Of a DNA stretch of 32,496 bases, positions 17,333 through 24,104 are shown one piece after another. Position 1 is the first letter of the stretch; each line of letters opens with the position of its first letter. Made by a program: the position numbers and the translations under genes. Origin of the DNA: Propionicimonas sp. (GTDB taxonomy: Bacteria; Actinomycetota; Actinomycetes; Propionibacteriales; Propionibacteriaceae); assembly GCA_030158185.1 (NCBI GenBank), contig JAOATP010000223.1:1-32496 (forward strand), read 5' to 3'. A model generated the notes under the pieces. It worked only from the letters and a program-made list of their open reading frames with translations, was not told the origin of the DNA and made no database searches.

Positions 17333-17460
17333 GGTCATGAGTGTCAGCGCACAGCCCCGGCTTGCTGATCGGCAACCCTCCTCTGCGGCGGGGTGCTCCG
17401 GGTGACGACCGGGCTTGTCAGCGGACCTCGCTGACCGGCAAGCGCGGACCCGTCACCCGG
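17333..17460 (+). ncRNA. SAM-IV-like riboswitch with expression platform
   Basis: The leader matches the actinobacterial SAM-IV riboswitch as I know it. P1 pairs GGTC (17333-17336) with GACC (17407-17410). P2 pairs CAGC (17345-17348) with GCTG (17364-17367). The SAM-core word CGGCAACC follows, then a P3-type GC stem and GGGTGA. The P2 loop CCCGG (17356-17360) can form the pseudoknot with CCGGG (17398-17402). Downstream, GTCAGCG/CGCTGAC (17417-17423 with 17429-17435) makes a hairpin. GTCACCCGG (17452-17460) is a perfect nine-base complement of 17398-17406 and would disrupt both the pseudoknot and P1, so it looks like the switching strand. The ribosome site AGGAG (17475-17479) follows. Assignment is by eye; a covariance-model search was not possible. 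Confidence 0.82.
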
Positions 17461-17486
17461 GCCCACGGACCCGCAGGAGACCTCCG

Positions 17487-18881
17487 ATGTATGCCGCATC
17501 GCTCGCCACCGCAGAGCCGCTGACCACCACGCCGCTCACCCGCCGTCCGCAGGGCGACTTCAGCGCCGCGTGTACGCAGCGGCTGCCTGGGACGACGGCC
17601 GACGGCCTGGTCGTCCCCACCTCCCGAGGCCCGCGCGACTACGCCAACCTCGACCACGCCGCGTCGACCCCGGCCCTCACCGTGGTTGCGGAGGCCGTCG
17701 AGCGCACCCTGCGCACCTACGCCTCGGTCCACCGCGGCAACGGCTTCGCCAGCCGCGTGACCAGCGAGTGGTACGAGCAGGCCCGCGAGGAGGTCGCCCG
17801 CTTCATCGGCGCCCGCGAGGACGACTTGGTGGTCTTCACCCGCACGACGACCGATTCGTGGAACCTGCTGGCCCGCACCCTTCCGGCCGACACGACCGTA
17901 GTCGTCTTCGCCTCCGAGCACCACTCGACCCTGCTCCCCTGGGGCACGCGCACCTCGGGCGCGACCGTGACCCTCCCGGTGCCGCGCACCGTCGAGGACG
18001 GGTTGGCCTGGCTCGACAGCGCCCTCGCCGAGTCGACCGGGGCGCACACCCTCGTTGTCGTCTCCGGCGCCTCGAACGTCACCGGCGAGGTCTGGCCGGT
18101 CGAGCAGATCGTCGCCGTGGCCCACCGGCACGGCGCCCGGGTCGCCCTCGACGCCGCGCAGCTTGCCCCGCACCGGGCGGTCGACCTCGCCGCCTCCGGC
18201 GTCGACTACGTCGCGTTCTCCGGCCACAAGCTCTACGCCCCCTACGGCGCAGGCGTCCTCGCCGGTCGGGCCGACTGGCTCGACGCCGCCGAGCCCTACC
18301 TCGTCGGCGGTGGCGCGACGGCTCGCGTCGGCCAGTGCGGGATCACCTGGGCCACCGGTGCGGCGCGTCACGAGGGCGGCAGCCCCAACGTCGTCGGCGC
18401 CGTCGCCCTCGCCGCTGCGTGCGCCGTCCTGAAGGAGCGCCGGGAGGACCTCGCGCGCTACGAGCACACCCTCGCCGAGCGCCTGCGCCGCGGCCTGGAG
18501 CAGATCCCCGGCGTGCACACCCACTCACTCTTCGGCGCCGGCTCCGACCGGGTCGGCGTGGTCGCCTTCACAATCGACGGTCTGGACTCCTCCCTCGTGT
18601 CGACCGCTCTGTCGGTCGAGCACGGGATCGGCGTCCGCGACGGCAAGTTCTGCGCCCACCCGCTCGTCGACGCGCTCCTCGCCGACGGCGACGAGGGCAC
18701 CCCCACGACGGCCGTCCGGGCCAGCCTGGGCCTGGCCTCCCGCCCCGAGCACGTCGAGCGGCTCGTCTCAGCGGTCACCGAACTCGCGGCCTCTGGCCCG
18801 GGCCTGACCTACACCCGTGGGCCGCAGGGCTGGGCGCCCGAGTCCGACCCGCGCGTCGTCGACCTCCCCCGCCCCTGGTAG
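17487..18881 (+). CDS. Class V PLP aminotransferase, cysteine desulfurase-like
   Basis: Fold-type I PLP enzyme of 464 residues. It shows NLDHAASTPA (54-63), H146 in SEHHS (ring stacking), D222 and Q225 in LDAAQLAPHR, the PLP lysine K248 in FSGHKLYAPYGAGVL, and C389 in GVRDGKFCAHPL, the position of the SufS-type catalytic cysteine. About 40 extra N-terminal residues precede the fold. The ATG at 17487 has AGGAG seven bases upstream. A SAM-IV-like riboswitch precedes it, so it should be expressed when S-adenosylmethionine is low, which ties it to sulfur amino acid metabolism. Reaction and substrate are unproven; a cysteine desulfurase or lyase role is the best guess. No suf genes lie beside it. 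Confidence 0.88.
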   Translation: MYAASLATAEPLTTTPLTRRPQGDFSAACTQRLPGTTADGLVVPTSRGPRDYANLDHAASTPALTVVAEAVERTLRTYASVHRGNGFASRVTSEWYEQAREEVARFIGAREDDLVVFTRTTTDSWNLLARTLPADTTVVVFASEHHSTLLPWGTRTSGATVTLPVPRTVEDGLAWLDSALAESTGAHTLVVVSGASNVTGEVWPVEQIVAVAHRHGARVALDAAQLAPHRAVDLAASGVDYVAFSGHKLYAPYGAGVLAGRADWLDAAEPYLVGGGATARVGQCGITWATGAARHEGGSPNVVGAVALAAACAVLKERREDLARYEHTLAERLRRGLEQIPGVHTHSLFGAGSDRVGVVAFTIDGLDSSLVSTALSVEHGIGVRDGKFCAHPLVDALLADGDEGTPTTAVRASLGLASRPEHVERLVSAVTELAASGPGLTYTRGPQGWAPESDPRVVDLPRPW

Positions 18882-18889
18882 TCGGGTCG

Positions 18890-18953
18890 GTTAGTCCGGC
18901 CGGTTCGTTCGGCCGTTAGTCCGGCCGGTTCGTTCGGCCGTTAGTCCGGCCGG
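18890..18953. repeat. 25-base tandem repeat, 2.6 copies, hairpin-forming
   Basis: The unit GTTAGTCCGGCCGGTTCGTTCGGCC occurs without mismatch at 18890-18914 and 18915-18939, followed by a 14-base partial copy at 18940-18953. Each unit can fold (GGCCG with CGGCC around GTTCGTT). It fills the gap between the convergent aminotransferase and endonuclease-like genes and probably acts as a bidirectional terminator. Confidence 0.85.
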
Positions 18954-18956
18954 CGC

Positions 18957-19865
18957 TCAGCGCCAACTCGCCCAGACGAGGGCGTGATCAGTGCCGGCGA
19001 TGACCTCCGAGCCGGCGCCGGTGACCGTTAGTCCCCGAGCCAGGATGTGGTCGATCTGGACGAACGGCGGCAGCCATCGCCGCCCCAGCGGCCAGGTGCG
19101 GACCCACCCGGCGCCGACGGCCCGGTGGGCATCGACGAGGCCGTCAGCAACTTGGCGATAGCCCGGATGGTCGGCAGAGGCGTTGAAGTCCCCCGCCAAC
19201 ACCAGGGGTATGCCGTCCGGCTGGCTATGCGCCCACGTCGCCAGTCCGTCGAGTGCTGAGCGCCAGAACCCGAGGTTCGGATCGGTCGGGGGCATCGGGT
19301 GGACGGCCCTGATCAACATCGGGCGCCCGGCAGGGGCCGAGCTCGTGCCGGGGAGATCCACCCGAGCGACCGGCTGGCTGAGGTTGACCTCACCGGGGAA
19401 GGTCGGCGTGGGCAGTTCCGTGAGGGGGAATCGGCTACGGATCATCGTCCCGTCAGCGCCCGCACGGGGATGCCCCGAGACAAAGGGCAGCATGGCCTCC
19501 AACCCTGCGGCGCGCAGCAGGTCGACGGCGGACGGAGTCACCTCCAGCAGGACGAGGATGTCGACGTCCAACGCCCGAACCCGCTCGGTGAGGGCAACCG
19601 CGTCGGCCCGTCCGTATTGCAGATTGCTCGACATGACGACGACGTCGTCCGGCCCCGGCTCAGCCCGGCCCGAGGGGATGACGAACGGCGCGGCACCGAC
19701 GAGGACGACCACCGACGCGATGGCCCCGACCAGGGCGGTCCGCCGCCGCCGCGACACGGCGGCCAGCAGCGTGGTCGCCACGATGACGATCCCCGCGACA
19801 GGGACGACGGCCTGGACGACGGCGACAAGGAAGGTCGCCTGGTCAAGCCAGCGCACGGCATACAT
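18957..19865 (-). CDS. Membrane-anchored endonuclease/exonuclease/phosphatase (EEP) family protein
   Basis: The 302-residue protein has two N-terminal membrane segments (about 12-38 and 43-65), then an EEP hydrolase domain (about 75-302) facing outward by prediction. Motifs are MSSNLQYGRAD, LVLLEVTPSA (metal glutamate), VLAGDFNAS, QIDHIL and a final GTDHALV with the catalytic aspartate-histidine pair. The ATG at 19865 is used; the frame is open a little further upstream but offers no ATG, GTG or TTG before the stop. Many relatives have three membrane segments. Possible substrates are nucleic acids, phospholipids or inositol phosphates; the sequence does not decide. Confidence 0.88.
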   Translation of the reverse strand: MYAVRWLDQATFLVAVVQAVVPVAGIVIVATTLLAAVSRRRRTALVGAIASVVVLVGAAPFVIPSGRAEPGPDDVVVMSSNLQYGRADAVALTERVRALDVDILVLLEVTPSAVDLLRAAGLEAMLPFVSGHPRAGADGTMIRSRFPLTELPTPTFPGEVNLSQPVARVDLPGTSSAPAGRPMLIRAVHPMPPTDPNLGFWRSALDGLATWAHSQPDGIPLVLAGDFNASADHPGYRQVADGLVDAHRAVGAGWVRTWPLGRRWLPPFVQIDHILARGLTVTGAGSEVIAGTDHALVWASWR

Positions 19866-19926
19866 CGTGGCGGCGCCGGCCAGCGCCGCGGCGAGCAGCC
19901 CGCTGCCGAGCCGGTGGCGCGCCAGG

Positions 19927-21612
19927 TCAGGCCTCGATGACGATCGGGATGATCATCGGACGGCGCCGGATCTTGCCGCCCGCCCAGCCACCGACGGTGC
20001 GCCGGATCACCTGCTGGAGTTGATGTTCGTCGGTGATGCCCCCCTCGGTGGCCGCGATGATCGCAGCCTCGACCTTGGGGATGACCTGATCGAAGATCTG
20101 CTCGTCCTCGGCGAAGCCGCGGGCGGTGATCTCGGGGCCGGCCGCGATCTTGCCGGTCGCCGCGTCGATGACGACGATGCAGGTGATGAAGCCTTCGTCG
20201 CGCAGGATCCGCCGGTCCTTGAGCAGAGCCTCATCCGTGCCGCCGACGGACGAGCCGTCGACGTAGATGTAGCCACACGGGACGGCACCGACGATCTTGG
20301 CCACGCCGTTCTGCAGGTCGACGACGACGCCGTCCTCGGCCAGCAGCACCCGCTCGCGCGGGACACCGGTTGCGACGGCCAACTCACCGTTGGCGAACAT
20401 GTGCCGCCACTCCCCGTGAACGGGAAGGACGTTGCGCGGCCGAACGATGTTGTAGCAGTAGGTGAGCTCGCCCGCTGCGGCGTGACCCGACACATGGACC
20501 TTGGCGTTGCCCTTGTGCACGACGTGGGCACCCAAGCGCATGAGCCCGTTGATCACCCGATAGACGGCGTTCTCGTTGCCGGGGATGAGCGAACTGGCCA
20601 GCAGCACGGTGTCGCCTGGACCGACGACGATCCGGTGGTCGCGGTTGGCCATCCTCGCCAGGGCCGCCATGGGCTCACCCTGGCTGCCGGTGCTCACCAA
20701 CACGATCTGGTCGTCGGGCAGGTCGTCGACTCTCTTGAGGTCGATGAGGACCCCCGGTGGCACATGGAGGTAGCCCAGGTCGGCGGCGATGGTCATGTTG
20801 CGCACCATCGAGCGGCCGACGAGAGCCACCTTGCGCCCGGCCTTGTCGGCGGCATCGAGGACCTGCTGCACCCGGTGCACGTGGGAGGAGAAGCAGGCGA
20901 CGATGATCCGCCGCTGCGCGTGGCGGAAGACCTTGTCGATGGCCGAGGAGATGTCGCGCTCGGGTGCGGTGAAGCCCGGCACGTCGGCGTTGGTCGAGTC
21001 AGTGAGGAAGAGGTCCACGCCCTCCTCGCCCAGGCGGGCAAAGGCCCGCAGGTCGGTGATCCGGCCGTCGAGGGGCAACTGGTCCATCTTGAAGTCGCCG
21101 GTGTGCAGCAGCGAACCGGCCGCTGTGCGGACCATGACGGCCAGCGCGTCGGGGATCGAGTGGTTGACCGCGACGAACTCGAGGTCGAAGGCGCCGAGCT
21201 TCTCGCGCTGGCCCTCCTTGACGGTCAGCGTGTACGGCTTGATCCGGTGTTCCTTGAGTTTGGCCTCGACGAGGGCGAGGGTGAGCTGCGAGCCGATGAG
21301 CGGGATGTCCCGCTTGCGAGCCAGCAGGAACGGGACGGCCCCGATGTGGTCCTCGTGGCCGTGGGTGAGCACGACCGCCTCGATGTCGTCCAGGCGACCG
21401 TCGAGGTAGGAGAAGTCCGGGAGGATGAGGTCGACGCCGGGGTGGTGGTCCTCGGGGAAGAGGACGCCGCAGTCGATGACGAGCAGGCGACCGCCGGTCT
21501 CAAGGACGGTCATGTTGCGACCGATCTCCCCGAGCCCACCGAGGGCGATGATGCGCAGCGCTCCCGGAGCGAGCGGCTGCGGGAGGGTCAGCTCGGGATG
21601 AGGATGGCTCAA
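19927..21612 (-). CDS. rnj: Ribonuclease J
   Basis: Metallo-beta-lactamase/beta-CASP ribonuclease with 5'-3' exo- and endonuclease activity in mRNA decay and rRNA maturation, 561 residues. The zinc motif is LTHGHEDH with H84, H86, D88 and H89. LLHTGDFKMD and DSTNAD follow, then the beta-CASP region (about 215-345) and VSGHAAAGEL near 375. The start is a TTG at 21612 with AGGA four bases upstream; it overlaps the dapA stop by four bases (TTGA), so the two are translationally coupled. dapA-rnj adjacency is common in actinobacteria. No copy of the dispersed octamer occurs in this gene. Confidence 0.95.
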   Translation of the reverse strand: MSHPHPELTLPQPLAPGALRIIALGGLGEIGRNMTVLETGGRLLVIDCGVLFPEDHHPGVDLILPDFSYLDGRLDDIEAVVLTHGHEDHIGAVPFLLARKRDIPLIGSQLTLALVEAKLKEHRIKPYTLTVKEGQREKLGAFDLEFVAVNHSIPDALAVMVRTAAGSLLHTGDFKMDQLPLDGRITDLRAFARLGEEGVDLFLTDSTNADVPGFTAPERDISSAIDKVFRHAQRRIIVACFSSHVHRVQQVLDAADKAGRKVALVGRSMVRNMTIAADLGYLHVPPGVLIDLKRVDDLPDDQIVLVSTGSQGEPMAALARMANRDHRIVVGPGDTVLLASSLIPGNENAVYRVINGLMRLGAHVVHKGNAKVHVSGHAAAGELTYCYNIVRPRNVLPVHGEWRHMFANGELAVATGVPRERVLLAEDGVVVDLQNGVAKIVGAVPCGYIYVDGSSVGGTDEALLKDRRILRDEGFITCIVVIDAATGKIAAGPEITARGFAEDEQIFDQVIPKVEAAIIAATEGGITDEHQLQQVIRRTVGGWAGGKIRRRPMIIPIVIEA

Positions 21613-22496
21613 AGGATTCCTGACTGGGAGAGGCCCTCGCGCAACATCGCGAGGTGCTCGGGTGGCGACTCCACGAGCGGGAGCCGGACGAACGCGCTGG
21701 GGATGACGCCGAGTTCGGCGAGGGCGGCCTTGGCCATGATGGCGCCCTGGCTGGGCGACATGATCGCCTGCACGACGGGGATGAGGCGGCGGTGGATCTC
21801 CCGGGCCGTCGCCAGGGCGCCGTCCGCAACCGCGCGGACCATCGCGGCATACTCATCGCCGGCGACGTGACCCACGACGGAGACGACGCCGACCGCTCCC
21901 TGAGCGAGGTGCGCCAGGTTGAGCACGTCGTCACCGGAGTACCACTGCAGGTCGGTGGCCGCCATGACCTGGCTCGCGGCCCAAAGGTCGCCCTTGGCGT
22001 CCTTGACCGCGACGATGCGAGGGTGCTCGGCCAGGCGGATGAGGGTCTCGGTCTGGATGGGTATGCCGGTGCGACCGGGGATGTCGTAGACGAGGACCGG
22101 GAGGTCGGTGGCGTCCGCGACGGCCCCGAAGTGCGCCACGAGACCGGGCTGGGTCGGCTTGTTGTAGTAGGGCGTGACGACGAGCAGACCTCGGGCGCCC
22201 ACGGCAGCGGCCCGGCGGGCCATGTCGATGCTGTGCGCCGTGTCGTTGGAGCCGACCCCCGCGACGACGACCGCCCGATCGCCCACGTGGGCGGCGACGA
22301 GCTCGATAACCCGGATGCTCTCGTCGGAGGTGAGGGTCGCGGACTCCCCCGTCGTGCCGTTGACGACGATGCCATCGTGGGAGTGGGCCAGCAGGTGGTC
22401 GGCGACGGCGAGGACGGCATCCTCGTCGACGTCTCCGGCGGGCGTCATCGGGGTGACCATCGCCGTGAGCACGCGGCCGAAGATGGGGCTCGTCAT
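21609..22496 (-). CDS. dapA: 4-hydroxy-tetrahydrodipicolinate synthase
   Basis: Condenses pyruvate with aspartate semialdehyde in the lysine/diaminopimelate pathway, in the cytoplasm. The 295-residue protein has GTTGES (47-52), Y111 in VTPYYNKP, Y137 in LVYDIPGRTG with R142, and the Schiff-base lysine K165 in IVAVKDAKGD, all expected catalytic residues. The ATG at 22496 lies six bases after a TAGCCT -10 box, so a leaderless message is likely. The stop overlaps the rnj start. The pathway partner dapB is 8 kb away at 30483-31247. Confidence 0.96.
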   Translation of the reverse strand: MTSPIFGRVLTAMVTPMTPAGDVDEDAVLAVADHLLAHSHDGIVVNGTTGESATLTSDESIRVIELVAAHVGDRAVVVAGVGSNDTAHSIDMARRAAAVGARGLLVVTPYYNKPTQPGLVAHFGAVADATDLPVLVYDIPGRTGIPIQTETLIRLAEHPRIVAVKDAKGDLWAASQVMAATDLQWYSGDDVLNLAHLAQGAVGVVSVVGHVAGDEYAAMVRAVADGALATAREIHRRLIPVVQAIMSPSQGAIMAKAALAELGVIPSAFVRLPLVESPPEHLAMLREGLSQSGIL

Positions 22497-22502
22497 GGGC
22501 TC

Positions 22503-22508
22503 AGGCTA
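22503..22508 (-). promoter_or_regulatory. -10 box of dapA (leaderless)
   Basis: TAGCCT on the minus strand lies six bases before the dapA ATG at 22496. No convincing -35 box and no ribosome site are visible. Confidence 0.4.
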
Positions 22509-22577
22509 TCGCGCACGAGTTCCGGGGCCGGACACTGCACACGCGCTGCAGTCGGCCGCTGCGGGATCTGGGGCAAG

Positions 22578-22629
22578 AAACAGAAAGGTCGAGGCGCTAC
22601 CCGCTCGGGGGTCCGGGTAGCGCCTCGAC
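22578..22629 (-). terminator. Strong hairpin with T-rich tail upstream of dapA
   Basis: A perfect 16-base-pair stem (22588-22603 with 22614-22629) closes a ten-base loop. Read on the minus strand it is followed by CTTTCTGTTTCTT, the form of an intrinsic terminator. It lies about 90 bases upstream of dapA and downstream of no known gene. It could end a small RNA begun near the CRP-type site, attenuate a longer dapA leader, or insulate dapA from the thyA side. Confidence 0.75.
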
Positions 22630-22682
22630 AACACCTACATCGCTGGGGCCGGGTGGTTCGTTACGGCGCTACACCTCAGTTA

Positions 22683-22702
22683 AGTGTGATCTAGGTCACA
22701 CT
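22683..22702. promoter_or_regulatory. CRP/GlxR-type binding site upstream of thyA
   Basis: TGTGA-N6-TCACA (22685-22700), extended to AGTGTGA/TCACACT, matches the cAMP-receptor-type consensus known for CRP and actinobacterial GlxR/Cmr-like proteins. Its centre is about 47 bases before the proposed thyA start. Confidence 0.7.
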
Positions 22703-22726
22703 GTCTGGGCTGTCCCCGCCGGGTGT

Positions 22727-22732
22727 TACGGT
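22727..22732 (+). promoter_or_regulatory. -10 box of thyA (leaderless)
   Basis: TACGGT ends seven bases before the GTG at 22740, where transcription could start. The -35 region does not match consensus, as is usual for an activator-dependent promoter, and the CRP-type site lies just upstream. Confidence 0.4.
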
Positions 22733-22739
22733 GCCGAAC

Positions 22740-23588
22740 GTGCGCCAGTACCTCGACCTCCTCGACCGTGTCCTCGCCGACGGTGTGACCAAGTCCGACC
22801 GGACCGGCACCGGGACGATGAGTGTGTTCGGCCACCAGATGCGTTTCGACCTGGCCGAGGGCTTCCCGGTGCTGACCACCAAGCGGCTGCACCTGCGCTC
22901 CATCATCGGCGAGTTGCTGTGGTTCTTGCGCGGCGACACCAACGTGCGCTGGCTCCAAGAGCGCGGCATCACCATCTGGGACGAGTGGGCCGACGAGCAC
23001 GGCGACCTTGGGCCGGTCTATGGCTACCAGTGGCGCTCCTGGCCCACCCCCGACGGCCGCCAGGTCGACCAGATCGCCCACGTCGTCGAGGCAATCCGGC
23101 GCAACCCCGACTCCCGGCGACACATCGTCTCGGCCTGGAACGTCGCCGACGTCGAGTCGATGGCGCTGCCCCCGTGCCACGCCCTCTTCCAGTTCTACGT
23201 CCGCCCCGACGTCTCCCCCGCGGCACTCGAGGCAGCCGCGCGAGGTGAGCACACGGCATACCCCGCGTTCTTGGATTGCCAGCTCTATCAGCGCTCGGCC
23301 GACATCTTCCTGGGCGTGCCGTTCAACATCGCCTCCTACGCACTGCTCACGGCCATGGTCGCCCAGGTGACCGGGCTGCGGCCGGGGCACTTCGTCCACA
23401 CCCTCGGTGACGCCCACCTCTACCTCAACCACCTCGACCAGGCCCGCCTGCAGCTGACCCGCGAGCCGCGGCCCCTGCCGACTCTGCGGCTGACCCCGGG
23501 CCTCGGCCTGGACGAGTTCGACCTCGCTGACGTCGAGCTCGTGGGATATGACCCGCACCCAGGCATCAAGGCCCCCATCGCGGTCTGA
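22740..23588 (+). CDS. thyA: Thymidylate synthase
   Basis: Makes dTMP from dUMP with methylene-tetrahydrofolate, producing dihydrofolate for the DHFR encoded next. From GTG 22740 the 282-residue protein starts VRQYLDLL and has SDRTGTGT (folate/phosphate loop), [21 protein letters not shown], the catalytic C146 in [32 protein letters not shown] and a C-terminal [14 protein letters not shown]. This start puts the cysteine at residue 146 exactly as in the E. coli enzyme; a GTG at 22731 would add three residues. A short insertion after FYVRP ([20 protein letters not shown]) is an extra compared with E. coli. folA follows 24 bases downstream. Confidence 0.96.
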   Translation: MRQYLDLLDRVLADGVTKSDRTGTGTMSVFGHQMRFDLAEGFPVLTTKRLHLRSIIGELLWFLRGDTNVRWLQERGITIWDEWADEHGDLGPVYGYQWRSWPTPDGRQVDQIAHVVEAIRRNPDSRRHIVSAWNVADVESMALPPCHALFQFYVRPDVSPAALEAAARGEHTAYPAFLDCQLYQRSADIFLGVPFNIASYALLTAMVAQVTGLRPGHFVHTLGDAHLYLNHLDQARLQLTREPRPLPTLRLTPGLGLDEFDLADVELVGYDPHPGIKAPIAV

Positions 23589-23612
23589 CCGGCGCCAGAG
23601 GAGACTGGTCCT

Positions 23613-24077
23613 ATGACGGTTGGCATGATCGCGGCGGTGTCTCGCAACGGTGTCATCGGCGACGGCGTCCGGATGCCCTGGCACCTGCCTGAGGACCTCG
23701 CTCACTTCAAGCACACGACGATGGGCCATACGTTGCTCATGGGGCGGCGGACCTTCGACTCGATCGGCCGAGCGCTGCCGGGGCGGCGCAGCATCGTCCT
23801 CACCCGCAACACCCGCTGGTCGCACGCCGACGTCGAGGTCGCCCACACGTTCGCCGAGGGGCTCGCCCTCGCCGGCCCCACTGAGTTGTGGGTCGTCGGC
23901 GGCGGCGAGGTCTATCGGCTCGCGATGCCGTATGCCGCCCGTCTGGTCATCACCGAAGTCGACCAGGACGCCGAGGGCTCGGTGACCTTCCCCGCGATCG
24001 ACGCGCGGGTCTGGGTCGAGACCTCACGTATGCCGCACGAGGGCTTCGCGTTCGTCGGTTACGAGCGCCGCGCCTGA
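23613..24077 (+). CDS. folA: Dihydrofolate reductase
   Basis: Reduces dihydrofolate to tetrahydrofolate with NADPH, 154 residues. It shows AAVSRNGVIG, MPWHLPEDLAHFK with the catalytic acidic D28, MGRRTFDSIGRALPGR (NADPH phosphate loop) and WVVGGGEVYRLAMPYA. GGAG lies nine bases before the ATG at 23613. It forms an operon with thyA, whose reaction yields its substrate. The gene end runs into three CGCCTGA heptamers; the stop TGA lies in the first. Confidence 0.96.
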   Translation: MTVGMIAAVSRNGVIGDGVRMPWHLPEDLAHFKHTTMGHTLLMGRRTFDSIGRALPGRRSIVLTRNTRWSHADVEVAHTFAEGLALAGPTELWVVGGGEVYRLAMPYAARLVITEVDQDAEGSVTFPAIDARVWVETSRMPHEGFAFVGYERRA

Positions 24078-24104
24078 CGCCTGACGCCTGACTCCTCAGG
24101 CGTC
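24071..24104. terminator. Heptamer repeats forming a hairpin between folA and paaE
   Basis: CGCCTGA is repeated three times in tandem (24071-24091). The last copy, within GACGCCTGA (24083-24091), pairs perfectly with TCAGGCGTC (24096-24104) around a four-base CTCC loop. The folA stop codon is in the first copy and the paaE stop codon is in the right arm. It probably works as a terminator for both convergent genes. Confidence 0.65.

Noticed and set aside
14426-17368. A 980-codon open frame on the plus strand opposite ftsK
   Set aside because: It is the shadow of ftsK codon bias in very GC-rich DNA, with no recognisable domain and a low-complexity Arg/Asp/Gly/His composition.
17338-17403. A 21-residue leader peptide ending in Cys-Ser-Gly before the aminotransferase gene, suggesting cysteine attenuation
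   Set aside because: The ATG and the whole frame lie inside the aptamer, whose conserved stems and core explain the sequence better. Only one cysteine codon is present.
19183-21870. An 895-codon open frame on the plus strand opposite the EEP gene, rnj and part of dapA
   Set aside because: It is antisense to conserved genes, has no domain, and its composition reflects reversed GC3 codons.
22683-22702. The palindrome upstream of thyA as a simple terminator hairpin
   Set aside because: TGTGA-N6-TCACA matches a protein-binding consensus, the stem is only seven pairs and it has no T-run.
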